Positions 49,105 to 61,000 of a stretch of 64,000 nucleotides of DNA are shown here, in pieces. The stretch is from Acridotheres tristis (taxonomy: Eukaryota > Chordata > Aves > Passeriformes > Sturnidae). The DNA lies in the NCBI GenBank assembly GCA_037013685.1, contig CM072887.1, positions 39,049,154 to 39,113,153 on the forward strand. The letters are read 5' to 3'. The position numbers and the translations under genes were made by a program. Numbering within the stretch: position 1 is the stretch's first letter; each line of letters starts with the position of its first letter. The notes under the pieces were generated by a model. It was given only the letters and a program-made list of their open reading frames with translations, was not told the origin of the DNA and made no database searches.

Positions 49105-49695
49105 CACACATTTTAAGGAGTGTAAACCCCACAAAGCAACATGCTTTGTACCTAATGTCTGCTGAGATATTTCTATGCTAGGGCATGTGTCGTCTCTATT
49201 AGACTGCATTGCAGGGCCTGAGTGGGTCTGCTGGCCTGAACCACTGGTGCTGAGAATCCAGTGATCACATTAGACATCGTGATGCCTCTGCTTCACATTA
49301 GGCAAGGTCCTGTAGTCACTAACAGTGGGAATGCATCCCACTGCCTAGTTCCATCTGAGAGGGGTCTCATGTACTCTGAGACCTCTTTGCAATTGTAAAC
49401 CAAATAACAGGCAGTAGCCAGGACCAGGAGATTTGCTTCAAAAGCACACGCCTGACCTGGATTAAAATATTTAGGAGGATGCATCTGCAGATTTAGGCCA
49501 AAGCAAACCTGTAAACCAGATGTGGATCTAAACAGAGACTTGGGCACATCTCCAATTGTAGTGTTAAAAAGCCAGGAGGAAGAAGAAGGCATCAGAAACT
49601 GTCTCACTGGTGTTTTCAGAGTGCTCATGAAATTTACTGAGATGAAAAATGATTGTCAGGACTTTTTCAATAATTTTAGCAAAAAAAATCTATCT
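49105..49695. other. Non-coding DNA upstream of CR1
   Basis: Nothing recognised. The last few tens of bases may include more of the following CR1. Confidence 0.45.
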
Positions 49696-49955
49696 CTTAA
49701 CAGCATGAAACTATGTCAGAGAAGGTTTAGTTTCCATATGAGAAATAAGTTTTTTCACCTGAAGGGTGGCTGAGCACTGGAACAGGCTCCCCAGGGAAGT
49801 GGTCACAGCACCAGCCTGACAGAGTTCAAGAAGCATTTGGACAATGCTCTCACACACATGGTGTGATTCTTGTGATATCTTGTGCAGGACTAGGAGTTGG
49901 ACTTGATGATCCTGATGGATACTTTCTAACTCAGCATATTCTATGATTTCATTAT
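49696..49955 (+). mobile_element. CR1 LINE 3'-end fragment, avian type, sense
   Basis: A 5'-truncated CR1 in sense orientation, about 260 bases, with all landmarks of the avian CR1 3' region in order. The AGGTTTAG-type segment is near 49723. GCACTGGAACAGGCTCCCCA lies at 49774-49793, then AGGGAAGTGGTCACAGC and ACAGAGTTCAAGAAGCATTTGG. The unit GGAGTTGGACTTGATGATCC is at 49893-49912. The tail is ATTCTATGATTTCAT (49939-49953), matching the characteristic short repeated CR1 end. The downstream part resembles the common avian subtype with ...GGACTAGGAGTTGGACTT. It ends without a poly(A) tail, as normal for CR1. No coding capacity remains; open frames across it are accidental. Exact subfamily not assigned. 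Confidence 0.92.
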
Positions 49956-50268
49956 ACATATTTGTGGGCCTAGAAGATAGTCTTGGTACCTGTTACCTTC
50001 AGTATGAATAGCTGGGTTCTGAGTTCAGTTCAACTACTTCATGGAGTTAGCCTAGACCTGTGTTTAGTGGGCAGAGGGGTTCAGTCAGAACTCCTTGTAT
50101 GACTGCCATGTGCACTTTTAGAACTTTTTGCTTTCCACCAGAATATGGTGTAATGACAGACTTTATCCTCAGTATTTCTGTTACTGCCATTTTAATGGTT
50201 TCCAGCCATTATTTTGAAATTGAACCTGCCTCAGCTCCACTTCTATGCATTTTAAGTATACTTCAAAG
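49956..50268. other. Non-coding DNA
   Basis: Nothing recognised. Confidence 0.45.
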
Positions 50269-50298
50269 TTCATTAATGAACTACTCATTAATGAGTAG
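50269..50298. promoter_or_regulatory. Two abutting perfect palindromes centred on ATTAAT
   Basis: TTCATTAATGAA (12 bp, 50269-50280) is followed without a gap by CTACTCATTAATGAGTAG (18 bp, 50281-50298). Both are perfect inverted repeats sharing the centre TCATTAATGA. Paired ATTA half-sites in head-to-head arrangement are typical of homeodomain dimer sites. The palindromy is seen directly; the regulatory role is only inferred. Confidence 0.4.
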
Positions 50299-52490
50299 CC
50301 TTAATAAACCCAGGCTGTGCCATAATTACAAATGTCTAAATCACACACTCTGAGTAGTTCAGATCTTTGTATTCAAGTGCAGATACTCAAAGGTGCACTG
50401 CTGTGTATAGATGCAACCACACATGTTCATATTCATTTCTAGGACTGCTTTCACAGTACTTATGGATTAGAATGAACTCTGAGCCATGGAGTTGTTTTAG
50501 TGGAAACACAGATGAAATCATCTTTCACCTCTAGGTCACCAGTGTGATTCCATCAGAAAACAGCACTGCTGACTGAAAGTTTTCAGTCGGACACTGAGAG
50601 CTTAAGAAACCTCATGATCTCAGCACAGCTGTTAATAGAAAGCAAACCTAGCACTAACTCATGTCACTTTTGGCAGCCACAGCAGAAAGGCCAAACTCCC
50701 AAATCAGCATGGGGGCTGCACGGCTCTTTTAGCCCAGAGGTAGCTTCACAGTGGGCAGTACATTATCCTGGCAGGGTGGAGATTGGAAAAACTTGTATGG
50801 CAACTCTTTGGACTATTCCTGTCTCTGGGTTAAGAGGTGGTCACTTTTCATCTTGTTCCGTAAGCTCCCTATTTAAAGAAAAGAAAAAATACAGGAAAGT
50901 GCCCAAAGAGTCACTTGCAACTTCTATTGCATGTACTAGAACAAACCAAATTCTGAAACAAGGGTTTGAACCTCCTGGGGGTGTGTTTCTAAAACCTATT
51001 CATTTAATTCAATCTGTGCTTAGGTAGAAATTCTCAGTGACCTGAGTAGGAACTGTGTCTCTGCAAGAGCTAAGGACTCACAATAATCTTAAGAGTTTGG
51101 CCAATTCACAACAGAATTTGCCTTCACATTTCACTGACAAGGTGTCCTGTCTTCTCTCATTCATTTTGCTGATGTGTAAAAAATATTCCTCTTCTTTGAA
51201 CTAATCTATCCAAACTCTTTGCTTGAAAATCAGGGCAAAAATTAAATGACCATTCCTCTGCTTACCAGACTTTTGCAGAAGAAGGAGATCCACTGTTTGT
51301 GTTGCTCACAGAAAAAGCTTGTAATCATGATGCAGGCATAAGCACCATGAATTTGCAAATCTGGCCTCTCCAAGAGTCTGCACAAGGTGTAGATGCCAGC
51401 AGTTTTCTTCAGCTGGCTGAATGTAAAGGTGAAAACAAATGTGACAACCTTTCAGTCTCAAGGGAGGGAAGGTAAGAGTTAGAGAGATGCATTATTCATC
51501 GGGGAGTTTATTTTCATGCCACATTCAGATCCATCCAGGTACCTAGTTGTCATAGAATTGACAAAACAAATGGCATTGGAACACAGAAGGAACTCAGTGA
51601 GAAGGACTGGAAGAGTTGAATCTATGGAGTTAGGGAGTGGGATGGGAGTCAAGGTCTCAAGTAAGGACTCAAACAAGAACTTTTTGAGTGCCAGAATGCG
51701 GGACTGATCTCTTACAGATGTTCAGCTCAAGGCTGGCCGTACCTTGAGTAGCTAACATGCAAGTCTCTGAATTACTGTATTTTCACAACATCTGAAGAAG
51801 TTTTTCAGCACTTATAAGGGCCCTTTCTAAAGTGTAGTCACTGATAACTAATACGGGGTGATCTTACGCTGCAACTGACTCAGGTCTCTAGTCTTTTTCT
51901 CAGAAGTCAGTTTCCACAAAACCCGTGAAAGCTTTAGATTTTAACCTGTTAAATGTTGCTGAAACTGGCCAATAACTTGAAAAGTCTGTAGGGACATGCA
52001 CACATACACATACAACAAGGCACAGCCTAAAACTTGTTTCCCAAGAAAATGAGGTTAAAAAAATTTCAGGATGTGAAAATGAAAATTCTAAGTCACGAAG
52101 CACAAAGGTATTTGGTTTCCCTGTTGAGACGTAGGATTTGAGACATCTTGGCCATGCCCTGAGTCATGCAAGCTCTTTCTTTGCTTCATTCCTTGGCCCA
52201 GAACAGCCCTCAGTCAGGCAGCAGTTCTCATGTGTGTCTAATAACACATGCAGCTGAGTTTATTTAGGCTTCATACCTTAAAGGAAGGTCTTTTACATCT
52301 TAAGAGAGGAAAAGACTTTGTGTGTGAAGCTTGACAGTGAAGTGGTTGCTTAATGGCTAACCTGCTTGATCAATGTGAGTTGTACTATGAGAACATTGTT
52401 TGGAGAACTCTGTGGAGAGAATGCTGCAAACAACTCCCAAAAGGATGGGCTTTCATGTGGGCTAAGCCCTTGGATGAGGGAGGGGTTGGT
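50299..52490. other. Non-coding single-copy DNA
   Basis: No gene recognised. The 137-codon plus-strand frame 50614-51027 starts at an ATG but has no domain, no repeat character and no splice context that I can support; it is most likely chance. Confidence 0.45.
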
Positions 52491-52544
52491 ATTCATGGCT
52501 GAGCCATGAATGTGCCTCTCTGATGCTGGCCTTTTTGAAGGCCA
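52491..52544. other. Two small inverted repeats in 54 bp
   Basis: ATTCATGGCT-G-AGCCATGAAT (52491-52511) has 10-bp perfect arms around one base. TGGCCTT-TTTG-AAGGCCA (52527-52544) has 7-bp perfect arms and a 4-base loop. No function can be assigned. The short hairpins do not resemble a microRNA precursor, whose stem would be about 30 bp. Confidence 0.7.
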
Positions 52545-54599
52545 ATTCAGACGCTGAATAACTTTTGTTAAAGCGAATGGCAAGGTAATTGCTTCCTGAG
52601 GAAAAGTGTCTGTGTAGGTGGTGGGGAGGGTGGAGGTGATGATCTCAGATAGGGCAGGTTAATGGCAGTTCTGCTGGTTGTCCAATCTGACAAGTTCACA
52701 GTGAAGTTAAGGGTGTGATTGGGCTGAAGCTTCCCAAACAGGTAGAGACAATATATTAAACTATGTCAGTAATCTTCAAATGTGATGGTTAGTCTCCAGT
52801 GCTCAGGCTCCTGAAGCGGCAGAAAGGCTGGGAGATGGCAAGGTGAGGGGAAAACGCTGCCCTACATCTTAGGGTAACTGTTTTCGTAGGATTTATGTGG
52901 CTTTGCCTGTTCATCAATCCAACAAGTCCTCAGTGATGACTGACTCATGCGAGAGGAGCATTAGCAATATGTGGCAGGCAAAGCAGTAACACTGTGCTGC
53001 AGCTGGGTGCCTTTTTGTCCAAATAGTCCCTTGGTGATTCCAGAAAATGGGAGCAAGTCACTAGGATGCTTGTATTACTGAGTTTTGGTGTTGAATCAGA
53101 CTGGAGAAGTTAAAGTAATATAGTAGCAGCTGCACACTTGAATGTGCCTTCTTTTCTTACTAGTACAGGATAAATGAGACAAAAGTTCTATAGGATTATT
53201 CTTGGCTGCTTTTCTCAGCAAACTTGCTCTTCCAGCCCAGTATTACTTCCTCCTGCACCTCCTTCTCACCGTATTTTGTTCTCCCTACCCCATCTTGATA
53301 ATTTTAAAGCCATATTCAAGCCCTAGCAAGAAGAAGGAAAAGAGTTGAAGTGGCCATGCATGGGAAGGGTGCTGTACTTTAGGGAAGAGTCACTTTAGGC
53401 AATGCTGGGTCTGGGAATATTTTTCTTCGCCTGTGGGTGACTATCGAGGGCAAGGGCAAGATACTTTCCCTGCAATGAGATGTTCCACTGCTCCACCATT
53501 CTCAGAGGGTTTTGTTCATCTCTTCTGCTGTCAGTTACCTCTGTGCCTGTGTGTTCTTTGCTGTCTGCCAGGAAATCCTTCAAATACTGTGACAAGGGCA
53601 TTGGTGATGCACAAACTACCTCTTAACAGTTTTGAGAGGGGGAAACTCACACAGGAAAAGAAAAATAGGTAGCGACTGAGCCTTTACTGGCTTTTTTTTC
53701 CTCACCTACGGTTGAAGAAATTTGATCTGAACGAGTGATCTCTGCCTAAGAATTCTAGAAAAGATGAAGGTGAACCCAAGGACCCTGTATATTCTGTTGG
53801 TGGCTATTGACCAGCCTCTGTAAAAGTGTTGTATTTCCCTCAGGCTCCTGCAGACATCATGCCTTAAGGCTGCATTGCCAGGAGAGCACGCACCTTCTTC
53901 AATGCCAGCCAAGCTCCAGACATACAGGGATCTATATTGTCTTTTCAGACAGGGAAACACACTCCCGGCCTCGGGCACTCGGGAGTGCCAAATTGCTGAC
54001 TCAGCCCAGACAGTTCTGGACCAGAAACCCCAGCTGGGCCCAGCACATATCAAATATGCAGGATTCCAGCCTGTTGCAGCAGTATTTCTTTCGGACTGTT
54101 TCCTTCACTGCCAGCTTGGAAAAAATTGTAAGTAAAAAGGCCTCGAGCAGAGTCCAGCTCATACAAGGGCTGGCAACTCTGATAACCATGCTCATTCTTG
54201 CCATTCACATGCAGAAAACCTGTTCCAACATGTCATACAGTCATTTCCTCTGCAGCCATGAGAAAATAAAGTCTCTGCCGTGTTAGCCTGCTGGTGTGTG
54301 GCAGACACCTTGCACTATAGTATATGTTGTACGTGCGACTGCAAGGGCAATGCTGGGTGATAGGAGCAAGAAAGCTGGAAGATATTTTCAGGAGACTCCA
54401 TAGGAAATAAAGGGTAACGCTGTTGCTGCAGCTCCTGGGAATGCACTGGAGTGGAAAACTCTGTGGGGTGTGTTAGTGATAGGTAACATTTTACAAAAGG
54501 AAGGCCTTGTAAAATCATGGCTCAGGCCTGTTACTTCAGCTAAGTATAAAAGGACTGTGGGAAAGTGACTCAGCTGAATTAGGGGTAGGAAAAAACAAG
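52545..54599. other. Non-coding single-copy DNA
   Basis: No gene recognised. Frames at 53706-54053 (minus) and 53807-54286 (plus, 159 codons) overlap on opposite strands and show no motif. An AATAAA at 54266-54271 has no associated exon structure. Confidence 0.45.
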
Positions 54600-54935
54600 T
54601 TATATAACCATCGTGGTGTATGGTGGTTGGTTGAATTATGTTTGTTATGCTTTAAAACTGTGTAACTGATAATGGCCTAACTGCTTAAAAAGGCCTGTTT
54701 TTTGCAATGAAGGGGCTCTCCTTTGCAGCTGCCTGGGGACTCTGTCACTACAGACCCTCACCCATAGGGATGTACAGCAGGCTGGGCAGGCAGGGAAGTT
54801 GTGTGTGCACCATGCACTGCAAGCAGCAGAGCCATCCACGGTGATGCTCCAGCAATGCTGCTCCAACCTGCGGAGCAAGGAGCCCCTACACTGCTGCATT
54901 GTTCTGCCACCTGCATCCAGCACCTGGCACTCAGG
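54600..54935 (+). mobile_element. Possible endogenous-retrovirus solo LTR remnant
   Basis: The block has the feel of an avian ERVL-type LTR. An AT-rich U3-like part with TGGTGGTTGGTTGAATTATG leads to a TTAAAAAGG box (about 54685), then a GGGGCTCTCCTTTGCAGCTGCC step. A GC-rich part with GATGCTCCAGCAATGCTGCT and GAGCCCCTACACTGCTGCAT follows. Clear TG...CA ends, a poly(A) signal in register and a target-site duplication are not visible, and no retroviral coding sequence is nearby. Recognition is by general resemblance to songbird LTRs, so this is tentative; ordinary sequence with a GC shift could look the same. Confidence 0.25.
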
Positions 54936-57900
54936 TATGCTATGGAAAAGGTAATATCAGGAAGGCTCAGTCAGTTCTGGAGTCCTGGGAAGCTTCAAGG
55001 CATCAGCACGAAAACAAAAGATGGTGGAGTGTTCATCTCCTTTAGTGTTCACTCTAGTGATTAGCTCCTTCAAAACATGCATGAAGCTCGAGGCTATACC
55101 TGTCTTTTCTCTCCTCCATTCTTTAGGTTTGAACTATGCCTCCTTGTGAGATTATTCTAGGTGAATACCCCATGACAATGGCTCTCCTTGGCAGCTCATT
55201 AACCAGTGAAAGCCTGCAGTAATCCACAGGATAGTGGTGTTTGGAGAGGGGCGGAAACATGGCTGGCAAAAATGTTTTGGGAGGCTCAGAAGAAGCAAGA
55301 AGAGGGTCTGTTTCATACGGTGCCTTGGTAAATTGCATACCACTACCACATGTTGTAAACCTCTAGCATCTAGTATATGAGTCCAACAAAAAAACAACCG
55401 GGGAAACACCGGAGGAAGGGATGATGTGGGAAACCCAAATACAAAGAATTTACTTTGGGGTCTGGAAATACTAGAGCCCCAAGCTGAATTTGAGAGAATA
55501 TGCACAGAAAGTATCTTTGCTTGTCTTGTTCCTATCTAGGTATCTGCAACTGATGTGTAAGACACTGGCTGGATGAGCATTTGACTACCCTTGTGTTAAC
55601 TAACATTTTTATGCAAAAAGCTGCCTTTTAATGACAAAATCCACAAAATTAAGGTGACACCTTCTATACAGTGGGTTGTTTTTATTTTCCCAAAGTGTTG
55701 AGAATTTGAGCCAGAGGAGAGAGAAAAGCTGAGCTTTCCATTGCCTTGCATATGTAATTGCTGGGTATAGTAACCTACTGAAAAAAAAACAGTGCAGGAG
55801 TTTAAAAGGATTAGCAACCTTAAATGCCACTTACAGTGACCCATGAAATGCTGAGAACTCTGCACACAATAACACAAGAACAGCAGTCTCTGGGTCTCCT
55901 GGAGGAAACCTCCCAGCCTGTGAGAGCAAATCCTGGAAATTCCTGTGTGATTAGTAAACAGGTCTGCTCACAACGTGCCATCCTGCTTGTTCATGGGGTG
56001 TTGGAGATAGGGAGTGGTAGATACTGAAGTCATTGGGATAAAATATCTCCCTGGCACTTGCGGGGGAGGGGGTGATGCTGCAGAAACTCCCCTTTCCCCA
56101 AGCATTCAGATGAGGGGTGAGCCATGGTCCAGTCCAAAATACTCCCTGCAACTGGTCTAGTAGCCTGTGTTCGTGGACTTTTGAGACCCTGAAAAGCACA
56201 TGGCAGGGCTGCCAGCCTTGCATTCAGGATCCTTGGAAAGCCACCATCACATGGCTGAAGCAGTTTTGAACCCTTCTCTCATAAATACCAAAGTAGCATG
56301 TGTAGAGAGGTCAGGACATGGACAGTTTGTGTGACATGAAAAGCCTCAAGTGGCTTTAGTTTGGACATGTGAGGAAGGGCCATATACAGAAAAGGAGGTT
56401 TAGAAATGTAACTGAACAATTTTTTTTTTTATTGCTGCTGGAGCCCCAGTCATATCAGAAACCATTCCTTCGTCTGTTATTGCACTATCTGTAAATGAAG
56501 TATCTTGTACAAGGCTTGTACAACACGCCGGGGTTTGTGGTAATCAGCTATAGGGCACATGCTGCATTTAAAGACTAATCTTAACAATAATGCATCTCAT
56601 CAAAGCAGCTGGCATATTCTGTGTTTTGTAGGACATGTTTGCTGCCATACAGCTATAATATATTTATCATAAGCAAGCATATTGTTTCCGTAGCTTTTCT
56701 TCTACACTGTAGCACTGTTGCTGACAGTTAGTGCCTAAATCCATTTTGTATGCATCAGAATTTCCAGTATTTAATTTCTCTTCTGCCCGAGAGGAGTCAG
56801 GATATAAAGCACCAGTCTGTGGAGGCTGCTAAGACAGACCTGCGTGAGAAGAGCTCCTGCAGTGGGAGTCCTCCAGGGCTTTTATTTGGACATCATAATT
56901 AGAGGAAGAGCAATTGAATGCTTTGGTTGTGCTCTGTATTCTAAAGTCTAGTCCCGTCTCAGGGGGCAGCTTGAAGTCCAGCTTCTTAATCTTTGAAAAG
57001 AAATGTATAAAATTTTTAAGGTCTTTTGATTAAAGACCCTTCAGGTATAAGGTATTATTATGATGCTATACAGTCATAAAGATTTAATTGAAGTTATTTA
57101 ACTGCAGTGGCTGTAAAACAATTGAAATTATACTTGACCTCTTCTTTGGAGCAATGCTTTTAGACAGATTAATAAGGGAAGTAATGCTTAAATTCTTTGT
57201 GTCTTTCCTGAGGTTTTCTCCAATACACTTAATGGAGTTTTCACAATTCAGCCAGATTGGCAGGTATAAGGAATTCTAGTAATTATGCCCCTAAGTTCCT
57301 TGTACTTCTTTCCAACTGAATATCTCTAGGATCAAAGTAAACATGGTAACAACTGTCTGTAGATGACATTCTCTGGAATGACGTACAGAGAATCTGACCT
57401 GTAAAAGAAATCAAAGGATAAGTGGTTTTCCCAGTAAATCGGGGCCAAGACAGAATCCCAGTAGATGCTTCTGACAAACCCCTACAGGTTACTTATTCAG
57501 TCACAGGTGTAGAAATTCATGTGGTCTCCCTGCTTAAGAAGTAATAATAAGCCAACCAAAAAGGCTTGTTAATTTAGTCTAGATGCTAATCTGAACTTCA
57601 ACTGAACCTACTTGCTCAAGCAATCTACCCAGCAATCTCCAGGAGAAGAGACTTTTTCTCATGTAGAGCTAGCCTAACAAAAATTTAAGCTAACCTCTAA
57701 CTGAGATTCTTATGGAGAAGATGTGTTCCCAGTGGGCAATTTGTGTGGGCATGTGTGGAGGAGCAAGCAGGCACCTAAACAATGTCTTTTTATTGGGGGA
57801 GCTCCTTGCCCAGTATTGTGAATGAGTGTTTGAAGATAGCTTAAAGAATCACTGGCAAAGGTATCAATAAAACCAGGTTTAATATGAAAGCAACAGCACA

Positions 57901-58021
57901 ACAAAGTTCATTGGCAAGGTTCACTCTTACTATATAGTTAAGGCACATCAAGGAAAAGCAGAAAAAAGTCCAGAGTCAATCAAACCACACTGAAATAAAA
58001 TCAAAATGGGGGGTTGGGCAT
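54936..58021. other. Non-coding single-copy DNA; conserved-looking stretch at 56.56-56.69 kb
   Basis: No gene recognised. The part 56560-56690 is AT-rich and repeat-free, with clustered motifs: AACAATAA (SOX-like), ATGCAT, CATCAAAG (TCF/LEF-like) and CAGCTG. Open frames up to 117 codons (55152-55505 minus) show no motif. A T9/T10 run lies near 56420-56430. Confidence 0.45.
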
Positions 58022-58057
58022 TTAACTTCACTTAACTTCACTTATAACTGAAGTTAA
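58022..58057. repeat. Tandem decamer plus hairpin
   Basis: TTAACTTCAC occurs twice in tandem (58022-58041). TTAACTTCA at 58032-58040 is matched by the inverted TGAAGTTAA at 58049-58057 across an 8-base spacer. Confidence 0.85.
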
Positions 58058-61000
58058 ACAATTTAGCAAAGGATTCACATAGGATTTACTACACCACAAT
58101 GGTAACTTACTCATCAGTAAGTCAGGCCTAACTTACAAATCTAAAGTACTTAAGAATCTAGGGGAGCAGCATTTCTCCCACATTTGCTATAGCCTGTGTA
58201 TCCTTGCATAGGTATCTTTTAAAGTACCTGAGCCCCCAAAGTGACACAGAGACATCTCCTTGTCTGATGACAAATTGTACTGTGGAAGTGCTGGGCTGGC
58301 TGAGGTCAAAAGCTAGTCCTTGTGCCCCAAACCTTCCTTCCCTGATGGTCTCCGTGCTCTTCCTTGAGCAGCAGGTAAATTTAGGAAGGGCTTGTGGGGC
58401 TTGCCAGGTGCCATGCAGGAGATATGACCAGAGCCCGTGTCAGATCAGATTCACAGTCCCAAGGGTCTCCCACAGGAACATTATTCCTTTGCTGTACAAA
58501 TATTAAACTGAACTCTTCCAGTGTAGGTTAAAGCTGCCATGGATGACAGCAAGGCAGGGCAGGGCCAGAACCACCTACTGAACTTTGAGATCTGGTCACA
58601 GACAACATGACAGATGTCACCTCTCCCCAGTGTTAAGGGTGGTGGTGTAATTTGTTGATGCATTCTTGGAATAGTTTTGATTAATTTTGCAAAGACCTGT
58701 TCAAATAAAACATTAAATACACTTTTCTTAAGGTTTGAAGAGGGGTTATGATTGTTTTTACTCTCAGTCACACATCTAAGAATAATCCCGTACTCAGTCA
58801 TCCTTGGCAGGAAGGGAAGCAATATACTGGCTTTAGAGGCTAAAGAATTACCTGTTTATTTTGAAATAAATGTTTCTCTGTGCTATTCCTGACAGAACAT
58901 CAGCTTTCCTGTTCCACCCTTACCATTTACTGTAGGTGGGTCATGCACTTTTGTCCTAGTTAAAGCATGTCCTGCAACTGTGTAAGTCTGTGACATTTTA
59001 TTTCATCTTTTTTTTTAGGTCAGACCAACCTTATGTGACTGTTTATGTAAATAAGCAGTTGACCAAAAGCCACTCATCTTCATGTACAGCAGGCATGTGA
59101 GGCAATGGGAGTTGTTCAGCTGTTTGTCCAGTATTTCTTGTGAAGTCATTATTGCATTTCTACTGCTGTCCACATTTGGGGCCAAATGTTGCCTTGTCCT
59201 GACTTGCAAAATGAAAGGAAACAGAGGACACCAGGGACAGGGAAATGAGTCTTTGCTCATTCATCTGGCACAGATCCACAGGGCAGACTTTCTGCTGCAT
59301 CACGGTTATGCGCAAGGAAGATGAGAATTGGGTCTGTTCCTGGCCCATTTCCTGGAGGCCTGGAAACTCATGGGTTCACCTTTCTCTAGAGGAGGTAGCA
59401 AAGGTGCCATTCACTGCATGCTCTAAGTGAGCTCTCATGGAATGAATGCCAGATCCCCTTTCTGGCACCACGTGCTACCAGAGAGAGGCTTGCAGGCTGC
59501 ACTGCTGTATTCACAGCCCCCCTCACTGTGCAGCTTCCAAATCTTTCTGTATCCTCTCCTGAAGAGAACTTTGATTATCTCGTAAAACTATGGACAGAGC
59601 TTGTACAAAGGCTTATAGTTTAAAAGTATGTGCTAGAGCAAGTGGCAAACTGTCGGGGAAGGAGAAAGCACTTGGTTAGATTAATTTGATGACTTGTAAT
59701 TTTGCTGCCTTTATGATTGATAACAGGAATGGTCTAAATGTTTCTTCCTTCCTCTTTCTCCTCTACCTTTTCCTGCCTGAGGCTTTTTCTCCCTGTGCTC
59801 TAGCAACTCACTGCTAGACCCAGTGCTGCTTTCTGGGCACAAAGCAGTCAGTGAGGATTTCTCCAGCAAGGCAGTGTTTCTGCCTCACTCCCACCCTGCT
59901 ACTGTGTCTGCTTTCTGACACCTCAGCATGTGAGCAACAGTCATGCTCTCCTGTCTGCTAAGAGAGCAGTGGTAAACTGTTCTGTGGGATTGTGTGCGAG
60001 CGTGAGGCTGTGCCCAATGGCATTTCACACCACACCAGAGTCAGAAGAGGAACACAATCTTCTTCTGTCAAAAAAAAAAGCAGGAGTTCAGAAGTTTTCC
60101 CTGCTTCTGCCTGGGATGAAATGAAAAGCTTTCCAGGTATCTTCCCTTCCTGGAATGAGGCAGAAGCCTGCTGGCTGAGGCACTCCCTGGGGAGGCAGGA
60201 GACACATGCACAAATCATCTGTGTAAATGATTCAGTCACAGGCTGGAGCTTGGCTTTCCCACATCTAAGACAAATGCTCTAAACAGTGAATCTCTTCTAC
60301 AGTGACTAAATTTTGGTTTGACCTTCTTGGATCCTTGGTGAACATTAGCACGATCTGAGATCTCTTGTTTTGATGACTCCTATTTAATAAACTCTTTTCC
60401 TGTTTGGTGTTTTGTGTTCTCTCTCGGTTCTGCACGAGTATGATTGCTCAGCTGGATAGTTTCTTCCCATTACCAGCATTTACGTGGTTATTTGTAGAAT
60501 AAGTATTTGTCAGACTCCACCCAAAGCATAAGACATTCAGGTAAAGTCCAGGTATTTGAGCTTTCCACCACAAATCTTTCCAGTAGGCTTTCATGCCAGC
60601 ACTTGCATAGAATCCAGTTCCAGATGTGGCTTAGTGCGCTGGAGTTTGCTCTCATCTGGCACAAAAGGAACAGGGATGGTGGTCCTGCAATGGCCCGTGT
60701 GCTGTCATCTACCACACCTTTTGTCATCTTTGTTCTTCAGCTCTCTTGACTAATGGACAGCAAGAAGTAGCCTCTTTCTCAAAAGCTGTGTACATAAAGC
60801 AGTAAGAGGTGTCAAACCTGATAATGTTTAGCTAACTGGGGGCCTCCGTTTTCTCTGGTTTTTTTAATAAAAGTAGCTTTAACAAATCTGTGTTCCAGCT
60901 GAATTTCAAATGCATGCAATAGATCAATGACTTTTCTAGAAACAATTACCCATATCAATTAGTGTCTGTATTATCTTTAACTGAATCGTCTAAAACAGCC

